Source of the DNA: JAGREO01 sp020446285
GTDB taxonomy: Bacteria; Pseudomonadota; Alphaproteobacteria; Geminicoccales; Geminicoccaceae
DNA: 64,000 bases
Reading direction: 5' to 3'
NCBI GenBank assembly: GCA_041398005.1
Contig: JAWKVP010000005.1
Span: 1 to 64,000, forward strand
Within the stretch, counting starts at the first letter, position 1, and every line of letters starts with the position of its first letter. A program made the position numbers and the translations under genes. Positions 8,971 to 16,504 of this stretch are shown piece after piece. Below the pieces are notes generated by a model, which had not been told where the DNA came from, did not search any database, and worked only from the letters and a program-made list of their open reading frames with translations.

Positions 8971-9841
8971 CGGCGGCGATCAGGAGCCAGACGAACGCCT
9001 CGCGCAGGATCCGGCAGCAGCGGCGGATATCGTCGGCGGTCCCGTTTCGCCGTCCCTCGCCGAACACGAAGGGATCGTTTGAACGCTTTCCCGCATACTG
9101 GCGCGGACCGGCGAGTGCGAGATCGAGTCGTGCCGCCATGGCCGCCTCGGGCCAGCCGGCATTGGGGCTCCTGTGCATGTGCGCATCGCGCAGGGCGACG
9201 CGCATCGCAGCGATGGACGGTCCGGCGATGAGCATCGCCGAAAGGCGCGCCGGCAGCAGGTTGAGGCCATCGTCCAGCCGCGCCGCCGCCCAGCCGAACC
9301 GGCCATGGCGCTCGTTGCGATGGCCGACCATCGAATCCGCCGTGTTCACGGCCTTGTAGACAAGGATTCCCGGCAGCCCGAGAAGGGCATACCAGAAGGC
9401 CGGTGCCACCAGACCATCGGAGAAGTTCTCCGCCGCCGATTCCACCGCCGCGCGCACGACCGCCGGTTCATCGAGAACCTCGACATCGCGCCCGACGATC
9501 CGCGCGACCGCCCGCCTGCCCTCGGCAAGCCCCGCATCCAGCCCCGTTGCAACCGCGCGCACATGCTCCTGCAGGCTCCTGCCGGCGAGAAGGATCGCCG
9601 CGATCAGCGGTGAAAGAACCGCTCCGCCCGGCAATCGTTCGACGAGCCACCCGGCGAGGCCGGAGACCGTTGCCAGAAGGATGACGAGGACGATTCCCTC
9701 CGCCCGCCGCCGGCGATTGAAGTGCGTGTCGAACCATTCGATGAACCGCCCCGCCCAGACGACGGGATGCGGCACGCGCCGCCAGAGCAGGGGCGGATCG
9801 CCGACGATCGCATCCAGCAGCAGGGCGGCGGCGATACTCAT
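8945..9841 (-). CDS. cobD: Adenosylcobinamide-phosphate synthase CobD (CbiB)
   Basis: An integral membrane protein of 298 residues that joins (R)-1-amino-2-propanol phosphate to adenosylcobyric acid. Family signatures are LLLDAIVGDPP at the N-terminus, PHPVVWAGRFIEWFD, ESAAENFSDGLVAP, a YKAVNTADSMVGHRNER motif and SPNAGWPEAAMAA. Several hydrophobic segments are present, including the final FVWLLIAAVILDL helix. The start ATG at 9841 overlaps the cobS stop (ATGA on the minus strand). The open frame continues upstream into cobS only as a shadow. The gene is last in the minus-strand unit. Confidence 0.95.
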   Translation of the reverse strand: MSIAAALLLDAIVGDPPLLWRRVPHPVVWAGRFIEWFDTHFNRRRRAEGIVLVILLATVSGLAGWLVERLPGGAVLSPLIAAILLAGRSLQEHVRAVATGLDAGLAEGRRAVARIVGRDVEVLDEPAVVRAAVESAAENFSDGLVAPAFWYALLGLPGILVYKAVNTADSMVGHRNERHGRFGWAAARLDDGLNLLPARLSAMLIAGPSIAAMRVALRDAHMHRSPNAGWPEAAMAARLDLALAGPRQYAGKRSNDPFVFGEGRRNGTADDIRRCCRILREAFVWLLIAAVILDLVRF

Positions 9842-10572
9842 GGCCGGATCAGGACGGCCGTCGCGGCGAGAAGCCCGGCAAGTTCGGCCGCGATCTTCGT
9901 CGCACCGAGCACATCGCCGGTAAACCCGCCGATCTGCCGCATCGCGAGCCATCGCATCGCCAGCGTGGCGATGAACGCGGCGGGCAGCATGGCGAGCCCG
10001 GCCGGTCCGGCGACGGCGGCGAGAAGGATGGCGAGTATGAGGGCGGCGACAACGCGAGCCCGACCGGGACCGGCGACCGACGAGCCGAGCCCGTCGCCGC
10101 GTGCCGCCGGCGTGATGGCGAGCATGCCCGCCATGGCCGCACCGCCACAGGCACCCGCCGCCATCCAGACAAACGCAAGGCCGGAACCGGCGAGCGCCGA
10201 AAGGCATTCCAGACGCAGCAGCATCGCCACCGCCAGTGCGAGCATGCCATAACTGCCGATGCGGCTGTCGCGCATGATGGCGAGCCTGCGCTCCCTGTCA
10301 CCGCCACCGCCGAAGCCGTCGGCGACATCGGCGAGCCCGTCCTCGTGCAGCGCGCCCGTTGCCAGCAAAAGGAGCAGCATGGCGAGAACGACCGCCACCC
10401 GCTCGGCGAGGATGAGGGCGAGAAGGAGAGCGGCGAGGCCAGCCGCGAGCCCGAGAATGCCGCCCACGAGCGGAAAGGCCCAGACGGCAGCGGCGGGAAC
10501 GCCCGTGATTGCACGGCGCCCCACCGGCAAACGCGTCAGCAATGCGAAGGCGAGACGGAGATCGTCGACCAT
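9838..10572 (-). CDS. cobS: Adenosylcobinamide-GDP ribazoletransferase CobS (cobalamin synthase, CobV)
   Basis: A polytopic membrane enzyme of 244 residues that joins adenosylcobinamide-GDP with alpha-ribazole to make adenosylcobalamin. Visible signatures are FALLTRLPVGR near the N-terminus, the catalytic acidic motif HEDGLADVADGFGGG, and MRDSRIGSYGM. Alternating Ala/Leu-rich stretches predict at least five membrane segments. The start ATG at 10572 is supported by the family N-terminus; the longer open frame upstream is antisense/shadow to cobT. This is not the unrelated CobS ATPase of cobaltochelatase. The gene follows cobT after 23 nt. Confidence 0.95.
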   Translation of the reverse strand: MVDDLRLAFALLTRLPVGRRAITGVPAAAVWAFPLVGGILGLAAGLAALLLALILAERVAVVLAMLLLLLATGALHEDGLADVADGFGGGGDRERRLAIMRDSRIGSYGMLALAVAMLLRLECLSALAGSGLAFVWMAAGACGGAAMAGMLAITPAARGDGLGSSVAGPGRARVVAALILAILLAAVAGPAGLAMLPAAFIATLAMRWLAMRQIGGFTGDVLGATKIAAELAGLLAATAVLIRP

Positions 10573-10595
10573 GCCGGGGCCGGTACCGTCTTTAC

Positions 10596-11576
10596 TCAAT
10601 CGTCGCGGCCGGCGACACCCGCCTCGGCGAAGGTCGCCATGCCATTGTGACAGGCAACCGCCGCCTCGAGGATGCCGAGCGCCACGGCGGCGCCGCTGCC
10701 CTCGCCGAGGCGCATGCCGAGATCGAGGATCGGATCGAATCCCATCGCCTCGATCATGCGCGCATGGCCGGGTTCCTTCGAGCGATGGGCGATCTGGCAG
10801 TGGGCGAGCCCGTCCGGGTCCAGCTTCTGCACGACGAGGGCCGAGGCGCAGCAGATGAACCCGTCGAGCATCACCGGAATGCGGCGCCGCCGCGCCTCGA
10901 CGATACATCCGGCGAGTGCGGCCTGTTCGCGGCCGCCGAGACGGCGAAGAACCTCCAGCGGATCGCCGAAAGACGCGCGATGCAGGTCGAGCGCCTCCTC
11001 GACCACCGCCGCCTTGTGCCTGACGCCGGCATCGTCGAGGCCGGTGCCGGGACCGACCCACGCGCTCGCCGAACCGCCGAGAAGGGCAGCGGCGAGTGCT
11101 GCACCGATGGTGGTGTTGCCGATCCCCATCTCGCCCAGCAACAGCAGGTCGGCATCACCCGGAACCGCCCCGGCACCCGCCTGCATGGCCAGCGCGCATT
11201 CCTCCCGGCTCATCGCCGCACCACGGGAGATATCGCCGGTAGGCCGGTCGAGTTCGAGCGCGATCACCCGGAGCGTCGCACCGTGAAGGCGGCAAAGCTG
11301 GCTGATGGCCGCGCCGCCACGCTCGAAATTGGCGACCATCTGTGCGGTGACGGCCTGCGGGAACGCCGCCACGCCGCGCTCGCAGACACCGTGATTGCCG
11401 GCGAAGATGAGGGTGTGCACCTTATCCAGACGCGGCAGGAGCCGCCCCTGCCAGCCCGCCAGCCAGCAGGCGAGATCCTCGAGCCGGCCGAGCGAACCCG
11501 GCGGTTTCGTCAGCTCGTTCTGGCGTGCGCGCGCACGTTCGAGGGCGGCGGCATCGATCACGGTCGGTTCGGACAT
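10596..11576 (-). CDS. cobT: Nicotinate-nucleotide--dimethylbenzimidazole phosphoribosyltransferase CobT
   Basis: A protein of 326 residues that makes alpha-ribazole phosphate from 5,6-dimethylbenzimidazole and nicotinate mononucleotide. It has the early TKPPGSLGRLEDLA motif, AGNHGVCERGVAAFP, GEMGIGNTT in the phosphate-binding region, and the C-terminal LGEGSGAAVAL, which contains the catalytic glutamate. The start ATG at 11576 shares one base with the stop of cobU (TGATG). A TTG immediately upstream in frame is a weaker option. It is part of the minus-strand nucleotide-loop unit. Confidence 0.96.
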   Translation of the reverse strand: MSEPTVIDAAALERARARQNELTKPPGSLGRLEDLACWLAGWQGRLLPRLDKVHTLIFAGNHGVCERGVAAFPQAVTAQMVANFERGGAAISQLCRLHGATLRVIALELDRPTGDISRGAAMSREECALAMQAGAGAVPGDADLLLLGEMGIGNTTIGAALAAALLGGSASAWVGPGTGLDDAGVRHKAAVVEEALDLHRASFGDPLEVLRRLGGREQAALAGCIVEARRRRIPVMLDGFICCASALVVQKLDPDGLAHCQIAHRSKEPGHARMIEAMGFDPILDLGMRLGEGSGAAVALGILEAAVACHNGMATFAEAGVAGRDD

Positions 11577-12112
11577 CAATGGCTTTCGTTCGATGGCTTG
11601 AGGCGAAGCGGCAGTCCCGCCTTGATGAGGAAAACATCGTCGACCGCCGCCGCCACGCTTTGGTGAAGGCGACCCGCCGCATCGCGAAATCGTCGTGCGA
11701 GCGCATTCGCCGGAACGATTCCCTCGCCGACCTCGTTGCTCACCAGCACGACCGATGCCGGCGTGCCGGCGAGCGCGGAGACGAGTGCAGCCGAGGATGC
11801 CCCGACATCCCGGTCCTGTTCGAGAAGGTTGGAAAGCCAGAGCGTGAGACAGTCGACCAGCACGATATCGTCACGGCCGCAGCGAAGGAGTGCCGCCGGC
11901 AGCCCGACGGGCTCCTCGACGGTCGTCCATCGTTCGCCCCGCTCGGCGCGATGCGCCTCGATCCGCGTCGCCATTTCCGCATCGCCGCGCTGTTCGGCGG
12001 TGGCGAGATAGACCCACCGGCCGCGCCGGCTTTCGACCAGCGACTGGGCGAAACGGGTCTTGCCGCTGCGCGCACCGCCGAGAATGAAGGCCGTTCGCTG
12101 AAAACCGGTCAT
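11576..12112 (-). CDS. cobU: Adenosylcobinamide kinase / adenosylcobinamide-phosphate guanylyltransferase CobU (CobP)
   Basis: A protein of 178 residues that phosphorylates adenosylcobinamide and then transfers GMP to it. The P-loop ILGGARSGKTRFAQ lies at residues 10-23, followed by VYLATAEQRGDAEM, the IEAHRAERGERWTTVEEP box with the GMP-acceptor His, VLVDCLTLWLSNLL, and SNEVGEGIVP. The start ATG at 12112 has GGAG about 9 nt upstream. The open frame runs further upstream, but without family similarity. Confidence 0.95.
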   Translation of the reverse strand: MTGFQRTAFILGGARSGKTRFAQSLVESRRGRWVYLATAEQRGDAEMATRIEAHRAERGERWTTVEEPVGLPAALLRCGRDDIVLVDCLTLWLSNLLEQDRDVGASSAALVSALAGTPASVVLVSNEVGEGIVPANALARRFRDAAGRLHQSVAAAVDDVFLIKAGLPLRLKPSNESH

Positions 12113-12162
12113 CGAGACGAACTCCGGGCCGACCACCCCGCATGCTTGTCGATGGGCATGAG

Positions 12163-12564
12163 TCAGCCCTTCTCCAGAGCCGGCACGCGGCTGACGAAAT
12201 GTCCCTTCACGCCCACGGGCCACTGCCGGTAGGGCACCTGCCCCGTCGGGCTTTGCGCATAGAGACGGGCGAAGGCGAGAATGGCTTCGGCGGCACCGGC
12301 GTCGGGCGCGAACGAACCCATGACATAGGTGAACCTGCCGCGCGCGGCGAGAGCGACATTGCAATGGTGGTCGCAGCCCATGAGGCAGGTGTGGCGTCTG
12401 ACCTCGACGAGCGGATCGTCCGCCGCCAGCGCCTCGAGGTGGCAGGCGAGGATCTCGCCGCCGGTGCGGCCGTCGGCTGCCTCCCTGTCCGCCTTCGTGA
12501 AACGGCAGCTGTCGCAGACGAAGAGCACGGCACGCGCCGGCTCGTCATTCGTTGCATCGCTCAT
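12163..12564 (-). CDS. DUF1636 putative metal-binding protein of the cobalamin cluster
   Basis: A small protein of 133 residues matching the DUF1636 family, often found in alphaproteobacterial cob operons. It has a thioredoxin-like-ferredoxin arrangement of cysteines: FVCDSCRF at the N-terminus and HTCLMGCDHHCNVAL in the middle, which could bind a 2Fe-2S cluster or a metal such as cobalt. The C-terminal part (GQVPYRQWPVGVKGHFVSR) is typical of the family. The ATG at 12564 is chosen over the open frame to 12630, which lacks homology. It leads the minus-strand unit ahead of cobU. Its biochemical role is not established; cobalt handling is inference from context. Confidence 0.8.
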   Translation of the reverse strand: MSDATNDEPARAVLFVCDSCRFTKADREAADGRTGGEILACHLEALAADDPLVEVRRHTCLMGCDHHCNVALAARGRFTYVMGSFAPDAGAAEAILAFARLYAQSPTGQVPYRQWPVGVKGHFVSRVPALEKG

Positions 12565-12823
12565 TCGGCACCCATGCTCCGCGCCCCGGCGTCGCAGGGC
12601 CAACAAAACTTGCCGCGCACCGGTTGGCACAACCCGTCGTTCGCGTCTAGTGTCCGCGCGTTGCCGGATGGCGCCCGCATGGCGGGCTGAACGGTTCCGA
12701 TGGATGCTCGACCCGCACCGGGGAGCGTCGCCGGAGCCATCCCGCCGAACTGACGCCGTCCCGGGAACGGGCTTTCGGGCCCTCGCACATCACGTCGGAA
12801 ACGATCTTTCGGGAGCGCGTCGC
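12565..12823. promoter_or_regulatory. Divergent control region between the DUF1636 unit and the cbiX unit
   Basis: These 259 bp separate two divergent cobalamin operons. No cobalamin-riboswitch boxes are present, unlike the region upstream of cobW. A weak plus-strand promoter candidate is TTGGCA (12624-12629), 18 nt, TAGTGT (12648-12653). Nothing else recognisable is seen. Confidence 0.35.
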
Positions 12824-13966
12824 TTGAGCAATTTCGGTGTCATGGTCTGCGGTCACGGTTCGCGCTCGAACGCGGCCGTGGAGGAATTCGCGCAAGTGGC
12901 GGCCGCACTGCGCGAGCGCCTGCCGCAATGGCCCGTCGAGCATGGCTATCTCGAATTCGCCAATCCGGTCATCCGCGACGGTCTCGACCGGCTGCGCGAG
13001 GCCGGCTGCGACCATATCCTCGCCGTTCCGGGCATGCTGTTCGCCGCCGGACACGCCAAGAACGACATTCCATCGGTGCTCAACACCTATGCCTCCACCC
13101 ACGGCCTGCGCATCGATTACGGGCGCGAACTGGCCGTGGACCTGAAGATGCTGCAGGCGGCGGGTGACCGTGTGCGCGAGGCGGTGGAACGGGGGAACGC
13201 CGAACATGGCGAGATCCCCCTCGCCGAGACCTGCCTCGTCGTCATCGGCCGCGGCGCATCCGATCCGGACGCGAATTCCAACGTGTCGAAGATGGCGCGC
13301 ATGCTCTGGGAGGGCATGGGCTTCGGCTGGTGCGAGACCGGCTATTCCGGTGTGACCTTCCCGCTCGTCGAACCCTGCCTGCGGCATGTGACGAAGCTCG
13401 GCTACAGGCGGATCATCGTCTTTCCCTATTTCCTCTTCACCGGCATCCTGATCGACCGCATCTACGGTTTCACCGACCGCGTCGCCGCCGATCATCCCGA
13501 ACTGCAGTTCGTCAAGGCCGGCTATCTCAACGATCACCCGAAGGTCATCGACACCTTCGTCGAGCGGGTGCACGAGATCCGTGACGGCGCCAACCTGATG
13601 AATTGCGGCATGTGCAAATACCGGGCGCAGGTGCTGGGTTTCGAGACCGAGGTCGGCGCGCCGCAGGAGAGCCATCACCATCACGTCGAGGGACAGGGTG
13701 CGGCCGCACCCGGCTGCACGGTGGAAACCTGCGATCTGTGCGACACGTTCTGCACCGGCGCCTGCCGTCTCGCCGGCCACGACCACCATCACCATCATCA
13801 TCATCATCATCATCATCATCATGATCATCACCACCACGGGCACGGGCACCACCACGATCATCACGACCATGACCACCATGACCACCATGACCATCACCAC
13901 GCCCCCTATCCGCATGCCGACCATCCGCTCGGGCCGAAAAGCGTTCTGCGGGATCGACGCGATTGA
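12824..13966 (+). CDS. cbiX: Sirohydrochlorin cobaltochelatase CbiX (long form) with His-rich tail
   Basis: A protein of 380 residues. Two tandem CbiX/chelatase domains are seen. The first starts FGVMVCGHGSRSN, and GMLFAAGHAKNDIPS carries the metal-binding His. The second has FPLVEPCLRHV and IVFPYFLFTGILIDRI. They are followed by the MNCGMC (MxCxxC) iron-sulfur motif known from Bacillus megaterium CbiX, a further cysteine cluster (CTVETCDLCDTFC), and an extreme His/Asp/Gly tail encoded at about 13781-13920, including a run of about 14 histidines. It inserts cobalt into sirohydrochlorin in the early-insertion pathway, and the tail probably stores or delivers metal. The start is TTG at 12824 with GGGAG about 8 nt upstream. 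The end overlaps cobH. Confidence 0.92.
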   Translation: MSNFGVMVCGHGSRSNAAVEEFAQVAAALRERLPQWPVEHGYLEFANPVIRDGLDRLREAGCDHILAVPGMLFAAGHAKNDIPSVLNTYASTHGLRIDYGRELAVDLKMLQAAGDRVREAVERGNAEHGEIPLAETCLVVIGRGASDPDANSNVSKMARMLWEGMGFGWCETGYSGVTFPLVEPCLRHVTKLGYRRIIVFPYFLFTGILIDRIYGFTDRVAADHPELQFVKAGYLNDHPKVIDTFVERVHEIRDGANLMNCGMCKYRAQVLGFETEVGAPQESHHHHVEGQGAAAPGCTVETCDLCDTFCTGACRLAGHDHHHHHHHHHHHHHDHHHHGHGHHHDHHDHDHHDHHDHHHAPYPHADHPLGPKSVLRDRRD

Positions 13967-14604
13967 CCGGCCTGCGCTACGAGCGAAATCCTGAAGAGAT
14001 CTACCGCCAGTCCTTCGCCATCATCCGCGAGGAGGCGCGGCTCGACGGTTTGCCGGAAGCCATGCGGCCGGTCGCCCTGCGCATGATGCACGCCTGCGGC
14101 ATGACCGATCTGACCGGCGGCCTCGTCTTTTCGGGCGATTTCGTCGAGCGCGCCCGTCACGCGCTGCATCGCGGTGCCGCCGTGCTCTGCGATGCCGGAA
14201 TGGTCGAGCACGGGATCATCAGGAACCGCCTGCCCGCGGCCAATCCGGTTCACTGCTTCATTCGCGACGGCCGCCTGGCGGAGAAGGCGCGGGCCATCGG
14301 CAATACCCGCTCGGCGGCCGCGGTCGAGTTCTGGCGTCCCTGCCTCGAAGGATCCGTCGTCGTCATCGGCAATGCGCCGACGGCACTCTTTTACCTGCTC
14401 GAACGCCTCGACGATGGCTGGCCGCGTCCCGAGGCGATCATCGGTCTGCCCGTGGGCTTCGTCGGTGCGGCGGAATCGAAGCAGGCACTGGCCGGAAATC
14501 CGCGCGGCTGCGCCTTTCTCACGCTCGGGGGACGGCGCGGCGGCTCGGCCATGGCGGCGGCGGCGCTCAACGCACTGACTGGCGGGCCGGAGGCATCGGC
14601 ATGA
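13963..14604 (+). CDS. cobH: Precorrin-8X methylmutase CobH (CbiC)
   Basis: A protein of 213 residues that moves the C11 methyl group to C12, turning precorrin-8X into hydrogenobyrinate. It has ALRMMHACGMTDL, containing the conserved catalytic histidine, plus NAPTALFYLLE and GLPVGFVGAAESK, which are family hallmarks. The TTG start at 13963 overlaps the cbiX stop by 4 nt; the MTGLRYER start matches relatives that begin just before YERxPxEIYRQSF. The stop overlaps the cobL start by 4 nt, showing tight coupling. Confidence 0.95.
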   Translation: MTGLRYERNPEEIYRQSFAIIREEARLDGLPEAMRPVALRMMHACGMTDLTGGLVFSGDFVERARHALHRGAAVLCDAGMVEHGIIRNRLPAANPVHCFIRDGRLAEKARAIGNTRSAAAVEFWRPCLEGSVVVIGNAPTALFYLLERLDDGWPRPEAIIGLPVGFVGAAESKQALAGNPRGCAFLTLGGRRGGSAMAAAALNALTGGPEASA

Positions 14605-15803
14605 GTGAACCCTGGCTCCATGTCATCGGTATCGGCGAGGACGGCATGGAAGGGCTGTCGCCCGCCGCCCGCACACTCGTCGAGAATGCCGAGATCATCC
14701 TTGGCGGCGACCGCCATCACCGGCTTTCCGAGAGGGTCACGGCCGAACGCATCGCCTGGCCCTCGCCATTCGATGCCATGATCGAGACAATCCGGGGCTT
14801 TCGCGGCAGGCGCGCGGTCATTCTGGTGACCGGCGATCCGCTCTGGTACTCGGTCGGCGCGCGCATCATCCGCGCCATCGGCACCGATGGCGTGCGCTTT
14901 CATCCGCAACTCTCCGCCTTCCAGTGGGCCGCCTGCCGCATGGGCTGGTCGCTTGCCGACATCGATCTCCTGACGGTCCATGGCCGCGCCATCGCACAAG
15001 TAATCCCGAACGTTCAGCCCGGCGCGAGAATGATCCTGCTCGCCCGCGACCGCACGACGCCCGGCGATCTCGCCGCCCTTCTCGTCGAACGGGGATTTTC
15101 CTCCTCCCGCATGGTAGCACTCGCCCATCTCGGCGGCCCGCTCGAGGAGCGTTTCGAGGGCGTCGCGGAGAGCTGGCGGAACGAGGTGCCGGATTTCCAT
15201 GTCCTCGCCGTCGAATGCCGTCTCGATGCCGGCCGGAGCTGGTTGCCGCGCATGGCCGGCCTGCCCGACGAGGCGTTCGAGCATGACGGACGGATGACCA
15301 AGCGCGAGGTGCGCGCCATCACGCTGGCGAAGCTGGCGCCGCGACGCGGTGCGATGCTCTGGGACATCGGCTGCGGCTGCGGTTCCGTCTCCATCGAATG
15401 GATGCGGGCAGCACCGGAGACACGGGCGATCGGGCTCGAACCGCGTGCCGACAGGCGGGTCATCGCCGCGCGCAATGCCCTTGCTCTCGGCACGCCGAAG
15501 CTGGAGCTGTTCGACGCGCGCGCGCCGGACGGTCTGGATGGTCTGCCCCGGCCCGATGCCGTCTTCGTGGGCGGCGGGCTGAGTGCGGAAACGATCGGGC
15601 GGGCGCTGGACGCGCTGTCGCCGCATGGCCGGCTGGTCGTCAATGCGGTCACGCTCGAAAGCGAGGCCATTCTTCTCGACATGCACGGGCGTCATGGCGG
15701 CGAGCTCGTCCGCCTCGCGGTCAGCCGCGCAAAGCCCGTCGGCGGGCTGCACGGATGGCAACCCATGATGCCGATCACCCAGTGGAGCATCGAACGACCT
15801 TGA
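14601..15803 (+). CDS. cobL: Precorrin-6Y C5,15-methyltransferase (decarboxylating) CobL (CbiE-CbiT fusion)
   Basis: A protein of 400 residues, the usual fused form. Residues 1 to about 200 are the CbiE-type tetrapyrrole methylase (HVIGIGEDGMEGL at the start, VTGDPLWYSVG), which methylates C5. Residues from about 225 onward are the CbiT Rossmann methyltransferase (MTKREVRAITLAKL, LWDIGCGCGSVSIEW as the SAM-binding motif), which methylates C15 and decarboxylates the C12 side chain. It acts between CobK and CobH. The ATG at 14601 overlaps cobH, and the stop overlaps the TTG of cobI. Confidence 0.96.
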   Translation: MSEPWLHVIGIGEDGMEGLSPAARTLVENAEIILGGDRHHRLSERVTAERIAWPSPFDAMIETIRGFRGRRAVILVTGDPLWYSVGARIIRAIGTDGVRFHPQLSAFQWAACRMGWSLADIDLLTVHGRAIAQVIPNVQPGARMILLARDRTTPGDLAALLVERGFSSSRMVALAHLGGPLEERFEGVAESWRNEVPDFHVLAVECRLDAGRSWLPRMAGLPDEAFEHDGRMTKREVRAITLAKLAPRRGAMLWDIGCGCGSVSIEWMRAAPETRAIGLEPRADRRVIAARNALALGTPKLELFDARAPDGLDGLPRPDAVFVGGGLSAETIGRALDALSPHGRLVVNAVTLESEAILLDMHGRHGGELVRLAVSRAKPVGGLHGWQPMMPITQWSIERP

Positions 15804-16504
15804 GTGGAAAACTGTTCGGCGTGGGCGTGGGACCGGGCGATCCGGAACTCGTCACGCGCAAGGCATGGCGGCTGATCGAGGGTGCGCGGGTGGTGGCCTA
15901 TCCGATGCCGGATACGGGCGGGAGCTTTGCACGGTCCATCGTCGCCGGGGCGATACGCGCCGATGCAACCGAGATTCCCATGGTCGTGCCGATGCGCAGC
16001 GGGCGCTTCCCGGCGCAGGACATCTACGAGGATGCCGCCGCCCGCATCGCTGTCCATCTGGATGCGGGCCAGAATGTGGTCGTTCTCTGCGAGGGCGATC
16101 CGTTCTTCTACGGCTCGTTCATGTATGTGTTCGCCCGCCTGTCCGCACGGCATCCCTGCGAGATCGTGCCGGGCGTCTCCTCGGTGATGGCGGTGGCCTC
16201 GGCACTGCAACGTCCGATCGCCGGCCGCAACGATGTGCTCACCGTCATCCCCGCCACCCTCGATGAAGCGGAGATCGAACGCCGGATCGAAGGCGCCGAC
16301 GCGGTGGCGGTCATGAAACTCGGCCGGCACATGGGCAAGGTGCGAACGGTCATCGAACGCATGGGGCTTGCCGACAGGACCGGCTATGCGGCGCATGTCT
16401 CGCTCGAGGGCGAGCATCTCTGTCCGTTGCGCGAGGCTCCGGACCATCCACCCTATTTCTCCATGCTCCTGCTCTACAAGGGAAGTGATCCGTGGCTGCG
16501 CTGA
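15800..16504 (+). CDS. cobI: Precorrin-2 C20-methyltransferase CobI (CbiL)
   Basis: A SAM-dependent tetrapyrrole methylase of 234 residues making precorrin-3A (or the cobalt form). It shows the family start FGVGVGPGDPELVTRKA, the VLCEGDPFFYGSFMY motif and VPGVSSVMAVASAL. The start is TTG at 15800, overlapping the cobL stop (TTGA). This choice is decided by the conserved GVGVGPGDP strand beginning 6 residues later; the longer open frame upstream is a shadow of cobL. Its end overlaps the next gene by 13 nt. Confidence 0.95.
   Translation: MSGKLFGVGVGPGDPELVTRKAWRLIEGARVVAYPMPDTGGSFARSIVAGAIRADATEIPMVVPMRSGRFPAQDIYEDAAARIAVHLDAGQNVVVLCEGDPFFYGSFMYVFARLSARHPCEIVPGVSSVMAVASALQRPIAGRNDVLTVIPATLDEAEIERRIEGADAVAVMKLGRHMGKVRTVIERMGLADRTGYAAHVSLEGEHLCPLREAPDHPPYFSMLLLYKGSDPWLR

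Noticed and set aside
9838..11061. 407-codon frame upstream of cobS
   Set aside because: The extra N-terminal part is antisense/shadow of cobT; the family N-terminus fixes the start at 10572.
13788..13830. Run of cat triplets as a simple-sequence repeat
   Set aside because: It is in frame and encodes the His tail of CbiX, so it is treated as coding; only its slippage potential is kept.
12647..13924. Minus-strand frame with a Met/Val-rich start resembling a membrane protein
   Set aside because: The Met/Val run is the antisense of the His codon tract of cbiX; no independent evidence.
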